A stretch of 64,000 nt of DNA, from contig CAMCPL010000001.1 of NCBI GenBank assembly GCA_945876745.1, positions 310,001 through 374,000 of the forward strand, in the 5' to 3' direction. Below the pieces are notes generated by a model. That model worked only from the letters and a program-made list of their open reading frames with translations, was not told where the DNA came from and did no database searches. A program made the translations under genes and the position numbers. The first letter of the stretch is position 1; each line of letters begins with the position of its first letter. The stretch comes from an uncultured Clostridia bacterium (GTDB taxonomy: Bacteria; Bacillota; Clostridia; Oscillospirales; Acutalibacteraceae). This document shows positions 10,220 to 19,353 of the stretch, one piece after another.

Positions 10220-11953
10220 TTATTCTGTTTTTGCTTGTTCGTACTTTGCGGCTTCTTCTTCCTCTAACTGGCGGTAAGCGACCTTGCCGACGAGGGTTTT
10301 CGGAAGAGCGTCACGGAATTCGATTTCCTTTGGAACGCCGTATTTTGAAATATTCTTCTTACAATTTTCGATAATTTCTTCTTTAATTTTATCGCTTGGC
10401 TCAACGCCCTGACGAAGAACAACGAACGCCTTTACAACGTGCATTTTGTACGGGTCGGGAATGCCGATTGCACAAGAGAGAAGTACATCCGGATGAGCGT
10501 CGATACAGTTTTCAACCTGCGACGGATAAACATTGATACCCGATACAATGATTAATCTCTTCATTCTCTGCTTGTAGTAGACGAAGCCGTCCTCGTCCAT
10601 TACACCGAGGTCGCCTGTATGTAACCAAAGATTGCCGTCCTTGTGACGTCTTAAAGTAGAAGCGGTTTCCTCTGCGTTGTTGAGATAGCCTTTCATAACT
10701 GTCGGACCACAGATACAGATTTCACCCTCTTCACCGTATGGAAGCTCGGTGTCGTTATGCGGATTTACGATAGCGTAATATGTATCCGAAAGCGGAATAC
10801 CGATACTGCCCTCGCGGTATGTATCAAACGGAGTAAGGCACGAAGCGGTTACACATTCGGTAGTGCCGTAGCCCTCGCGCACCTGAATTGTTGCGTTGTG
10901 CTCTTTAAGAAATGTATCAACCTTTTTCTTAAGCTCAACCGAAAGCGAGTCGCCGCCGCAGAACATACCTCTGAGGAATGACAAATCGAAATCAAAGCCC
11001 TCGCTTCTGAGAAGCGCCTCAAACAATGTAGGCACGCCTACGATTACGTTCGGCTTGTATTTCTTAACATCCTGTGCGTAAGTCTTTATTGTAAATTGCG
11101 GAATGATGATACACGTACCGCTTGCCATAAGGCTGGTATGTATGCCGACGCCCAAGCCGAAGCCGTGGAAAAGCGGCATAACCGAGAACATACGAAGTCC
11201 CTCCATAGTAAAGCCGGCATTTGTGGCAACCTGCGCTGCAAGTGCGTTCATATTGAGGTTTGTAAGCTCGATACCCTTTGAGGTACCGGTTGTACCGCCC
11301 GAAAACAGGATAACTGCCGTATCCTCTTTCTTCGGTAATGTAGCGGGAAGCTCCTTGATTTTTCTGCCACCTGCGATAAAGTCTGCCCAGTCGATAACGT
11401 CCTTATTATCTTTTGGAAGCGGAGCGGGCTTCTTTTTCAAAGTCAGAGGATAGAGCATATTAAGCGGGAAAGGAAGCTCGTCCTTGATGTGAGCAACGAT
11501 AACTTTAACAGGATAATCAACCTGCTCAAGTGCTTCTAACACCTTTTCGTAGAATAAATCAACAACCAAAACAGCCTTACTGCTCGAAGCCTTTACGTAA
11601 AAAGCAATTTCGCCGACTGCCGAAAGCGGATGAATCATAGCCGGAATAGCACCGATTCTGTTAAGCGCATAAAAAGTGTCAACGCCCTGCGGAGTGTTTG
11701 GCATACAAACGGTAACGCAGTCGCCCTTTTCAATTCCGATACTCATATATGCCTTTCCAAGAACGTCAATCTTGTTGAAAAAGGTTTTATAATTAGTTTT
11801 CTTGCCCTTAAATTCGTAGGCAACGCTGTTCATCTTTTTCTTTTCCTCGGCACTTTTTCTGACTGCCTCGTACATTGAACCCTGAGGATAGTCGAGGTGC
11901 TCCGGAATATCGCCGAAATACTTTAACCACGGAGCGTTCGGTGTGTTACTCAT
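10220..11953 (-). CDS. AMP-dependent acyl-CoA synthetase/ligase
   Basis: 577 aa; FSGGTTGTSKGIELT, REGYGTTE, WLHTGDLGVMDEDGFVYYKQR. Confidence 0.92.
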   Translation of the reverse strand: MSNTPNAPWLKYFGDIPEHLDYPQGSMYEAVRKSAEEKKKMNSVAYEFKGKKTNYKTFFNKIDVLGKAYMSIGIEKGDCVTVCMPNTPQGVDTFYALNRIGAIPAMIHPLSAVGEIAFYVKASSSKAVLVVDLFYEKVLEALEQVDYPVKVIVAHIKDELPFPLNMLYPLTLKKKPAPLPKDNKDVIDWADFIAGGRKIKELPATLPKKEDTAVILFSGGTTGTSKGIELTNLNMNALAAQVATNAGFTMEGLRMFSVMPLFHGFGLGVGIHTSLMASGTCIIIPQFTIKTYAQDVKKYKPNVIVGVPTLFEALLRSEGFDFDLSFLRGMFCGGDSLSVELKKKVDTFLKEHNATIQVREGYGTTECVTASCLTPFDTYREGSIGIPLSDTYYAIVNPHNDTELPYGEEGEICICGPTVMKGYLNNAEETASTLRRHKDGNLWLHTGDLGVMDEDGFVYYKQRMKRLIIVSGINVYPSQVENCIDAHPDVLLSCAIGIPDPYKMHVVKAFVVLRQGVEPSDKIKEEIIENCKKNISKYGVPKEIEFRDALPKTLVGKVAYRQLEEEEAAKYEQAKTE

Positions 11954-12181
11954 AAGAGACTATCTCCTTATTATAATATTACAGATTATTATACAAAATT
12001 ATTTCGTATAAGTCCACTTTTTCACTGCGAAGTTAATAAAACGTTAATAAAACGTTATCGGATTTGTCTTATGTTTGCCGGTTTTTGGAAATGCGACGTT
12101 ATTATTACTTGAAAAAAAGTAATAATGTGATATACTGAAAATATATTATTTATACAGATTTATATGACAGAGGGGATAAAT

Positions 12182-13330
12182 ATGTCCAAACTATTGATAA
12201 ATATTCTCAAGAAGCGAGGCAATTCGCGCGAAAGCTACGGCGTGTTAAGCGGAATAGTGGGAATTGTGTGCAATCTCGTTTTGTGCGTTTTTAAGTTTGT
12301 TGTCGGAACGATGTCAAGCTCGATTTCGATTACTGCCGACGCTATTAACAATCTTTCAGATATGGCTTCAAGCACCGTTACGATTGCAGGAGCAAAGTTG
12401 TCTGCAAAGCCGGTTGACAAGGAGCACCCGTTCGGTCACGGCAGACTTGAATATATTTCGGCGCTTGCCGTTTCGGGACTTATTTTGCTTATGGGCTTTG
12501 AGCTTGCAAAAAGCTCGTTAGAAAAGATTATCAATCCCGAACCGCTGAAATTCAGCATTGTATATATTGTAGTGCTTTCGGCTTCGATTTTGGTTAAGCT
12601 GTGGATGGCATATTTCAACGGCAGGCTATACAGGGAAACGAAAAATATTAATTTGAAAACGGTTCGTCAGGATAGCTTAAACGACTGCATTGCTACGCTT
12701 GCGACCATTGTTTCGCTTGTTGTTTCGCACTTTTTCGGTCTTGAGTGGATTGACGGCGCAATCGGTCTCGGAGTAAGCGTTGTTATTCTTATCGGCGGTA
12801 TCGGAATAGTTAAGGATATTATCGGTCCGCTTTTGGGTCAGGCACCCGACAAGCAGTTTGTCGAGGATTTGGAAAAGACTATTATGGAGCCCGAAATGAT
12901 TGTCGGCGTTCACGATTTGATTGTTCACGATTACGGTCCGGGCAGAGTTATTGCTTCGGCTCACGCAGAGGTGCCCAGCGACGTGGACATTATGGAAATT
13001 CACGACGTTATCGACAATGTTGAAAAGGAGATAATGAAGCGGTTTAATACGATTATCTGCATACATATGGATCCTATTGTTGTTGATGACGAAGAGGTTG
13101 AGCGTTACAGACAAATGGTGACGCAGGTTCTTAACGAATACAACAGCGAGTATTCGTTCCACGATTTCAGAATGGTTAAGGGACCGACTCATACTAATTT
13201 GATTTTTGATTTGATAGTGCCGTTTTCCGACACGGAATTCAAAAAAATCAGCGAGGAAATTAAGTCGTTGTTCAAGAAGCAGGACGATACAATTGAGCTT
13301 GTTATGACGCTTGAGCATCCGTTTGTGTAA
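12182..13330 (+). CDS. Cation diffusion facilitator (CDF) family transporter
   Basis: ITADAINNLSDMASS, HPFGHGRLEYIS, DSLNDC motifs; GAGGGG SD before ATG 12182. Confidence 0.93.
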   Translation: MSKLLINILKKRGNSRESYGVLSGIVGIVCNLVLCVFKFVVGTMSSSISITADAINNLSDMASSTVTIAGAKLSAKPVDKEHPFGHGRLEYISALAVSGLILLMGFELAKSSLEKIINPEPLKFSIVYIVVLSASILVKLWMAYFNGRLYRETKNINLKTVRQDSLNDCIATLATIVSLVVSHFFGLEWIDGAIGLGVSVVILIGGIGIVKDIIGPLLGQAPDKQFVEDLEKTIMEPEMIVGVHDLIVHDYGPGRVIASAHAEVPSDVDIMEIHDVIDNVEKEIMKRFNTIICIHMDPIVVDDEEVERYRQMVTQVLNEYNSEYSFHDFRMVKGPTHTNLIFDLIVPFSDTEFKKISEEIKSLFKKQDDTIELVMTLEHPFV

Positions 13331-13356
13331 AATATTATATTTAGAGAGGGAATAAT

Positions 13357-14373
13357 ATGAGTTCAAATGAAAAAAAGCGCTTCGGCGCAGGGAAAATTAT
13401 ACTTTGCGTGTTGGCAGGAATTTTACTAATTTTTATATTAAGCAAGGTCGTTTTTGTAAATTGGCATTCAAGTCCGAATAATATCGAAGTGTTTGAAACG
13501 GACAACAAATACATAAATAATTCCTCAACACCGTATGTCAGCGCTCACAGAAGCGGCGGCGGAATTGAGCCTGAGGAATCAATGATTGCATTTGAAAACT
13601 GTATTGAAAATCCGGATTTCAATGTTGATGTTTTTGAATTTGATTTGCATATTACAAAGGACGACGTTCTTGTTTTGCTTCATGACGATACGCTTGAACG
13701 AACAACCGACTGTGAGAGTGTTTTGGGAGTTGCCGACGCCGCACCCGAAAACTATACATATGACGAGCTTCGACAGCTTAATATCGGCGCAAAGTTTGAA
13801 AACGAAAACGGCGAAACGCCTTATGCCGACATTACAGGCTCTCAATTACCAGACGAGCTGAAAATTTTGAGAGTTGAGGATATCCTCGATTATCTTATGG
13901 CACACGGCGATTTTGACTATATTATCGAAATCAAAAACAGCGGCGAGCTCGGTTGCAGGGGAGTAGATATTCTTTACGGAATTTTGCAGGAGAGAAATCT
14001 GCTTGATGATGTGATTTTCGGAACATTCCACGAGGAGGTTTCGCTTTATGTGGACGAGAACTATCCCGATTTGAAGCGAAGCGCAACGATAAAAGAGGTT
14101 TTGAGCTTCTTTACTGCGGCTATCAAAAATGATGAGGATTTTCAAGCAAATTATATCGCACTTCAAGTCCCGTACAATATGCCGTGGAGAATAGCCGCTA
14201 ATCTCGGCACGGCACGAATGATTAACTATGCACACGAGCATAATATCGCCGTTCAGTATTGGACAATAAACGACGAAAAACAGCTTGAATACCTCGCTTC
14301 AATCGGCGCAGATTGTATTATGAGCGACTACCCCGACAAGTTATATGAAATAATACACGAAAATAATGAATAG
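13357..14373 (+). CDS. Glycerophosphodiester phosphodiesterase family protein
   Basis: SAHRSGGGIEPEESMIAFENC, EFDLHITKDDVLVLLHDDTLERTTD, membrane anchor. Confidence 0.9.
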   Translation: MSSNEKKRFGAGKIILCVLAGILLIFILSKVVFVNWHSSPNNIEVFETDNKYINNSSTPYVSAHRSGGGIEPEESMIAFENCIENPDFNVDVFEFDLHITKDDVLVLLHDDTLERTTDCESVLGVADAAPENYTYDELRQLNIGAKFENENGETPYADITGSQLPDELKILRVEDILDYLMAHGDFDYIIEIKNSGELGCRGVDILYGILQERNLLDDVIFGTFHEEVSLYVDENYPDLKRSATIKEVLSFFTAAIKNDEDFQANYIALQVPYNMPWRIAANLGTARMINYAHEHNIAVQYWTINDEKQLEYLASIGADCIMSDYPDKLYEIIHENNE

Positions 14374-14380
14374 TAAGATA

Positions 14381-14414
14381 AAAACAGCTTCTCGTTTTTC
14401 AGGAAGCTGTTTTT
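14381..14414 (+). repeat. Hairpin repeat H, copy 1 (terminator-like)
   Basis: AAAACAGCTTC-TCGTTTTTCAG-GAAGCTGTTTT; homologous to copies at 15041, 36768 and 37117. Confidence 0.85.
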
Positions 14415-14521
14415 ATTATTTGGCAATATTAAAAATTTTTAATATTTTTTTATAACAATGACTTTTTTCGACAAAAAATATGGTCTATATATGATACAAT
14501 CATTGTGAAAGGAGGAATATT

Positions 14522-14704
14522 GTGAAATATCAAGAATTGCTAAAAAAGATTGCAGAAAATGAAGGTGCTTCTCTTGAAAATGTAGATGCAGAAATAAAAA
14601 AAGCCATAAAGGCAACAGGAATAACTGTTGAGCCTATGGAGTTTATTACACTTGTTCTTGCTCAAGTTATTATGGAAAATGAAAACAACAAAATGCCTCA
14701 CTAA
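14522..14704 (+). CDS. Small (60 aa) protein, weak resemblance to the Spo0A C-terminal helical region
   Basis: GTG start with AAAGGAGG SD; IAENEGASLENVDAEIKKAI pattern. Confidence 0.55.
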   Translation: MKYQELLKKIAENEGASLENVDAEIKKAIKATGITVEPMEFITLVLAQVIMENENNKMPH

Positions 14705-14798
14705 TAGTCTATTTATAGACTATTAGTGTCATATATAGCCTGCTTTTTGATTATGCTTTATTTAGAATATAAATAAAGCATATATTAGGAGCAAGGCT

Positions 14799-15041
14799 AT
14801 GGATATGTACACTGCGGTAAAAGAAAGATTGCTAATGTTGTGTGAGCAGAGAAAAATGTCGATACACAGACTTTCTATCGAATCTGCTGTTCCTGCCTCA
14901 ACAATAAAGAATATTCTATATGGCAAAAGTAAAAATCCCGGCGTGGTAACGATAAAAATGCTTTGCGACGGTCTTGGAGTGTCAGTTACGGAATTTTTTG
15001 ATACACCGGTATTTAAGGAATTAGAGCAGGAGATAAGATAA
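14799..15041 (+). CDS. XRE-family HTH transcriptional regulator
   Basis: 80 aa; MSIHRLSIESAVPASTIKNILYGKSKNPGVVTIKMLCDGLGVSVTEFF. Confidence 0.9.
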   Translation: MDMYTAVKERLLMLCEQRKMSIHRLSIESAVPASTIKNILYGKSKNPGVVTIKMLCDGLGVSVTEFFDTPVFKELEQEIR

Positions 15042-15072
15042 AAACAGCTTCTCGTTTTTCGGGAAGCTGTTA
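15041..15072 (+). repeat. Hairpin repeat H, copy 2 (terminator-like)
   Basis: TAAGATAAAAACAGCTTCTCGTTTTTCGGGAAGCTGTT, nearly identical to copy 1 including flank. Confidence 0.85.
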
Positions 15073-15171
15073 AATTTTTCAAATAATATTACAAACCGCT
15101 CGCAATGCATAGTGCAGCTCGTCGTGGGAACAAAAAAGCACCCCGTATGGAGTGCTTTGATTGTAAAGAAA

Positions 15172-15570
15172 TTATCTCTTGCTGAACTGTGGAGCACGAC
15201 GAGCTGCCTTGAGACCGAACTTCTTTCTTTCCTTCATACGTGGGTCACGAGTGAGGAAGCCTGCCTTCTTGAGAACAGGGCGAAGATTCTCGTCATACTG
15301 AAGAAGTGCTCTGGAAAGACCGTGACGGATAGCACCTGCCTGACCTGAAACACCGCCGCCGTTTACGCGGCAGATGATGTCGAACTTCTCGGTTGTTTCT
15401 GTAAGAGTAAGAGGCTGACGAACGATGAGCTTGAGAGTGTCAAGACCGAAATAATCGTCGATGTCTCTGCCGTTGATGATGATTTTACCTGTACCTGCAT
15501 AAACACGTACACGAGCAACAGACTCCTTGCGTCTGCCGGTTCCGTAGAAATAAGGATTTGATTCGTACAT
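15172..15570 (-). CDS. rpsI: 30S ribosomal protein S9
   Basis: [26 protein letters not shown] ... [15 protein letters not shown]. Confidence 0.98.
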   Translation of the reverse strand: MYESNPYFYGTGRRKESVARVRVYAGTGKIIINGRDIDDYFGLDTLKLIVRQPLTLTETTEKFDIICRVNGGGVSGQAGAIRHGLSRALLQYDENLRPVLKKAGFLTRDPRMKERKKFGLKAARRAPQFSKR

Positions 15571-15585
15571 TCTGTATTACCTCCC

Positions 15586-16014
15586 TTATGCTTCGTAAGC
15601 AACCGGCTTTTGAGCCTCGTGCTTGTGATCGGCGTTCTTATAAATCTTGCATCTTGTGAGCTGCTTTCTGCCGAGGGTTGTATCAGGAATCATACCCTTA
15701 ACAGCGAGCTGCATAGCGAAGTCGCTCTTTTCCTTCATAAGAGTGCCGTACTTAACTTCCTTGAGATTACCGATGTAGCCTGTGTGGTGCTGATAAAGCT
15801 TCTTGTTGAGCTTATCGCCTGTAAGAACAGCCTTGTCGGTGTTGATGATGATTACGAAATCGCCGCAATCTACGTTTGGCATAAAGATTGGCTTGTGCTT
15901 GCCTCTGAGAAGAACAGCAGCCTCTGCTGCAACTCTACCAAGCGGCTTGTCGGCAGCATCAATGATATACCATGTGCGCTGGATTTCGTCAGCTTTTGGC
16001 ATAAATGTTGACAT
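15586..16014 (-). CDS. rplM: 50S ribosomal protein L13
   Basis: WYIIDAADKPLGRVAAEAA...LRGKHKPIFMPNVDCGD; start MSTFMPK at 16014. Confidence 0.98.
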   Translation of the reverse strand: MSTFMPKADEIQRTWYIIDAADKPLGRVAAEAAVLLRGKHKPIFMPNVDCGDFVIIINTDKAVLTGDKLNKKLYQHHTGYIGNLKEVKYGTLMKEKSDFAMQLAVKGMIPDTTLGRKQLTRCKIYKNADHKHEAQKPVAYEA

Positions 16015-16230
16015 AGTCTTTTCCTCCGAATTTATATAATCTTTTTGATTGCCTGCATATGATATCATAATAGCTAAAAATAGTCAACACCTAATTTCAA
16101 ATAATTCTTGATATCTCTTTATTTCTCTTGTTTTCTCGCTTTTTCATAGCAAAATCTAATTTATTATTTACAAAAATATTTAGCAAAAGCAGGACGAAAA
16201 TAAATTTTTTGAATAATTCTATAAAACCTA

Positions 16231-16259
16231 TTGACATACTGGGTATTATGTGGTAATAT
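16231..16259 (+). promoter_or_regulatory. Sigma-A-like promoter of cysK
   Basis: TTGACA-17 bp-TAATAT 34 bp upstream of the ATG. Confidence 0.7.
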
Positions 16260-16292
16260 GTAGCCATAACAAATATGAAAGAAGGCATTTAT

Positions 16293-17222
16293 ATGGCACT
16301 TTATGAATCTGTCGCACAGACAGTCGGCAATACGCCGTTAGTAAGAATTAAGAATTTTGAAAAGGAAAATGAGCTTGAGGCAAGGGTTTATGCAAAGCTC
16401 GAATACTTCAATCCGGCAGGCTCGGTTAAGGACAGGATAGCAAAGGCGATAATCGACGACGCTGTTGCAACCGGAAGAATTAAGGACGGCTCAACAATTA
16501 TCGAGCCTACATCGGGCAACACGGGTATAGGTATTGCTTCATATGCGGCGGCAAAGGGCTTTAAGGTAATTATCACAATGCCCGAATCGATGAGCGTCGA
16601 GCGTAGAAATCTTATGAAGGCTTATGGTGCGGAGCTTGTTTTGACCGACGCAAGCCTCGGTATGAAGGGCGCAATAGCAAAGGCTCAGGAGCTTCAAAAG
16701 GAAATTCCCGATTCAATTATCGCAGGTCAGTTTGAAAATCCCGTTAACCCGAAGGCACATTACGAAACTACGGGACCGGAGATTTGGAACGACCTTGACG
16801 GACAGGTTGACATATTTATTGCGGGTGTAGGTACAGGCGGAACCGTTTCGGGCGTCGGTAAATACTTAAAGGAAAAGAATCCTAATGTAAAGGTAATTGC
16901 GCTTGAGCCCGAAACATCTCCTGTTTTGACAACAGGTAAGGGCGGAGCGCACAAAATTCAGGGTATCGGCGCAGGCTTTGTTCCGGCAACGCTTGATACA
17001 ACTGTTTACGACGAGGTTTTGACAGTGCCGAACGAAGCGGCATTTGAGTTCGGCGCAAAATTCCCAAGTCAGGAGGGCGCTCTTGTAGGCATCAGCTCGG
17101 GCGCGGCTTTGTATGCGGCAAGCGTTGTTGCAAAGCGAGAGGAAAGCAAGGGCAAAAACATTGTTGTTATCCTCCCCGACAGCGGCGACAGATACCTTTC
17201 GACCCCGATGTTGAGTAAATAA
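16293..17222 (+). CDS. cysK: Cysteine synthase A (O-acetylserine sulfhydrylase)
   Basis: NTPLVRI, NPAGSVKDRIAKAII, EPTSGNTGIGIA, GVGTGGTVSGVGK. Confidence 0.96.
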   Translation: MALYESVAQTVGNTPLVRIKNFEKENELEARVYAKLEYFNPAGSVKDRIAKAIIDDAVATGRIKDGSTIIEPTSGNTGIGIASYAAAKGFKVIITMPESMSVERRNLMKAYGAELVLTDASLGMKGAIAKAQELQKEIPDSIIAGQFENPVNPKAHYETTGPEIWNDLDGQVDIFIAGVGTGGTVSGVGKYLKEKNPNVKVIALEPETSPVLTTGKGGAHKIQGIGAGFVPATLDTTVYDEVLTVPNEAAFEFGAKFPSQEGALVGISSGAALYAASVVAKREESKGKNIVVILPDSGDRYLSTPMLSK

Positions 17223-17242
17223 AACAAAATAATAAATGTATT

Positions 17243-17282
17243 CAGGCTGTCTTATCGTAACAGGTAGGACAGTCTGTTTTTT
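17243..17282 (+). terminator. Intrinsic terminator
   Basis: CAGGCTGTC...GACAGTCTG then T run. Confidence 0.7.
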
Positions 17283-17384
17283 TGCAGGAAAATAAAAGTT
17301 GTTGAAATAATATGAAATTCGTTATATAATACATAAATATTGCGGATTATATTATTGAAAATAAAAAACGAAGGACAGGGTATT

Positions 17385-18641
17385 GTGGCGAAAAATATGA
17401 TCATCGGGCAGTCGGGCGGACCTACTGCCGTAATAAATGCAAGTCTTGCAGGTGCGCTTGAATATGCGTTTGGGTGTGATGAAATAGATACCGTGTACGG
17501 TATGGTGCACGGAATACAGGGCTTGCTTGAAGACAATGTTATTAATCTTACCGAGCATTTTGCTCATAAACCGTCGAGGCTTAACCGTTTGAGCCTTACG
17601 CCTGCGATGTTTCTCGGCTCGTGCCGCTTTAAGCTTTCGCAAAAAGAGGACGAGTATGAGCAGATTATCAAAGAACTGAAAAAGTATGACATTTCGTATT
17701 TCTTTTATATCGGCGGTAACGACTCGATGGACACCGTTGAAAAGCTGTCGCAATATGTTGCGCAGAATAATATTGATATCAAGGTTGTCGGAATACCGAA
17801 AACTATCGACAACGATTTAATGGGGATTGACCATTCTCCCGGATTTGCTTCGGCGGCGAAATATGTTGCGCTTGCTGTCAGAAATGTCGCATATGATACT
17901 GCGATTTACAACATTAAATCCGTTCATATCATCGAAGCTATGGGCAGGGACGCCGGCTGGCTTGCGGCGGCAAGCGTGCTTGCAAGAGACAGCGAAAACG
18001 AATCACCTCATCTTATCTATCTTCCCGAAGTGCCGTTTAGTATTGAAAAATTTATAAGCGATATTCAGCGTAAATTAAAGGAATACAACTCCGTTATTGT
18101 TGTTGTCAGCGAGGGTATACGTGATGAAAACGGCGAATATATTTCGGCACGAAGCGACAATGTTGACAAATTCGGACACAAAAGATTAAGCGGCGTCGGT
18201 GCATATCTTCAAGGTGTTGTTGAGGAAAAAATCGGCTGCAAGGTACGTTCGCTTGAGCTTTCCGTTTTGCAGAGAAGCGCAGGGCATACCGCCTCACTTA
18301 CCGATATTACCGAAGCGCAAAATCTGGGAATGATTGCCGTAAAGGCGGCGCTGAACGGCGAAAGCGGCGTGTTTTCTACCTTGAGAAGAACGTCGAACTC
18401 TCCGTATTCGGTTGAATACTATACCGAGAGAGTGGGCGTTGTTGCAAATGCCGAGAAGACAGTTCCACGTCATTGGATAAATGCCGACGGAAATGACGTT
18501 ACAAAAGAAATGCTTGAATATCTAAAACCGCTTGTCAGAGGCGTTGCACAAATTCCTTACCGTGACGGCTTGCCGGATTACGTGAATATTTCGCATCTTG
18601 ATAACCGCAACCAAAGATATACGGAAGACGAAAAAATTTGA
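17385..18641 (+). CDS. 6-phosphofructokinase, PPi-dependent type
   Basis: MIIGQSGGPTAVINASL, GGNDSMDT, PKTIDNDL, EAMGRDAGWLAA; probable GTG start at 17385. Confidence 0.88.
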   Translation: MAKNMIIGQSGGPTAVINASLAGALEYAFGCDEIDTVYGMVHGIQGLLEDNVINLTEHFAHKPSRLNRLSLTPAMFLGSCRFKLSQKEDEYEQIIKELKKYDISYFFYIGGNDSMDTVEKLSQYVAQNNIDIKVVGIPKTIDNDLMGIDHSPGFASAAKYVALAVRNVAYDTAIYNIKSVHIIEAMGRDAGWLAAASVLARDSENESPHLIYLPEVPFSIEKFISDIQRKLKEYNSVIVVVSEGIRDENGEYISARSDNVDKFGHKRLSGVGAYLQGVVEEKIGCKVRSLELSVLQRSAGHTASLTDITEAQNLGMIAVKAALNGESGVFSTLRRTSNSPYSVEYYTERVGVVANAEKTVPRHWINADGNDVTKEMLEYLKPLVRGVAQIPYRDGLPDYVNISHLDNRNQRYTEDEKI

Positions 18642-18654
18642 AAGGCTAAAACAT

Positions 18655-19353
18655 ATGGCGTACAAACTAAGAAAAGACCCGATTAACGAAATACCCAAGG
18701 CACAGTTCATTTTTTGGATAATAGTGCGTGTCAGTATGCTTATTTGCGCAGGATATAGTTTTATAAAAGGCGACGTTGTAATGGGCTTTGAAAGCGTTTT
18801 TTGCTTTATCTTTGCACATCTTTGGGATATGTTCCAGGTTTTCGGACACACGAGCTTTATTATCGAGGTGCCGCCTCTCAGTCAGACGATGCTTAACTTG
18901 ATTATCTTTATCGGAATTGTTATCGGCTCATATTTTGGTTTGTTCGACAGCGTAAGCTGGTTTGATAATTTTATGCATATTATGTCGGGTATTGTTTGCG
19001 CTGTTTTCGGATATGATTTTGCCGTGATTATTCAGCGAAAAAAAGGACAATGTGCGGCAACTCTTGCGGCACTTTTCAGCATTATGTTTGCGCTTTCGAT
19101 TGCCGTGGGCTGGGAATTTTATGAGTTTTTGATGGATACGCTTCACTCAACAAATTTGCAGCTTGCAAAGTACGGACAGGAAACCGCAATGATTGATATT
19201 TCAAAATACCGTGGAGAGTACGGTTATCTGGGTCTTGTCGATACAATGACGGATATGATGATGAACGCCTGCGGCGGTCTGTGCGGTATGGTGTTTATGA
19301 TAGTTTTGAGAAACAGGAAAAAGAAACACAATGAAAACAAACAAAAAGTGTGA
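18655..19353 (+). CDS. Multi-pass membrane protein (YjdF/DUF2238-like)
   Basis: ATG 18655; SWFDNFMHIMSGIVCAVFGYDF, WEFYEF and YLGLVDTMTDMMMNACGGL. Confidence 0.6.
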   Translation: MAYKLRKDPINEIPKAQFIFWIIVRVSMLICAGYSFIKGDVVMGFESVFCFIFAHLWDMFQVFGHTSFIIEVPPLSQTMLNLIIFIGIVIGSYFGLFDSVSWFDNFMHIMSGIVCAVFGYDFAVIIQRKKGQCAATLAALFSIMFALSIAVGWEFYEFLMDTLHSTNLQLAKYGQETAMIDISKYRGEYGYLGLVDTMTDMMMNACGGLCGMVFMIVLRNRKKKHNENKQKV

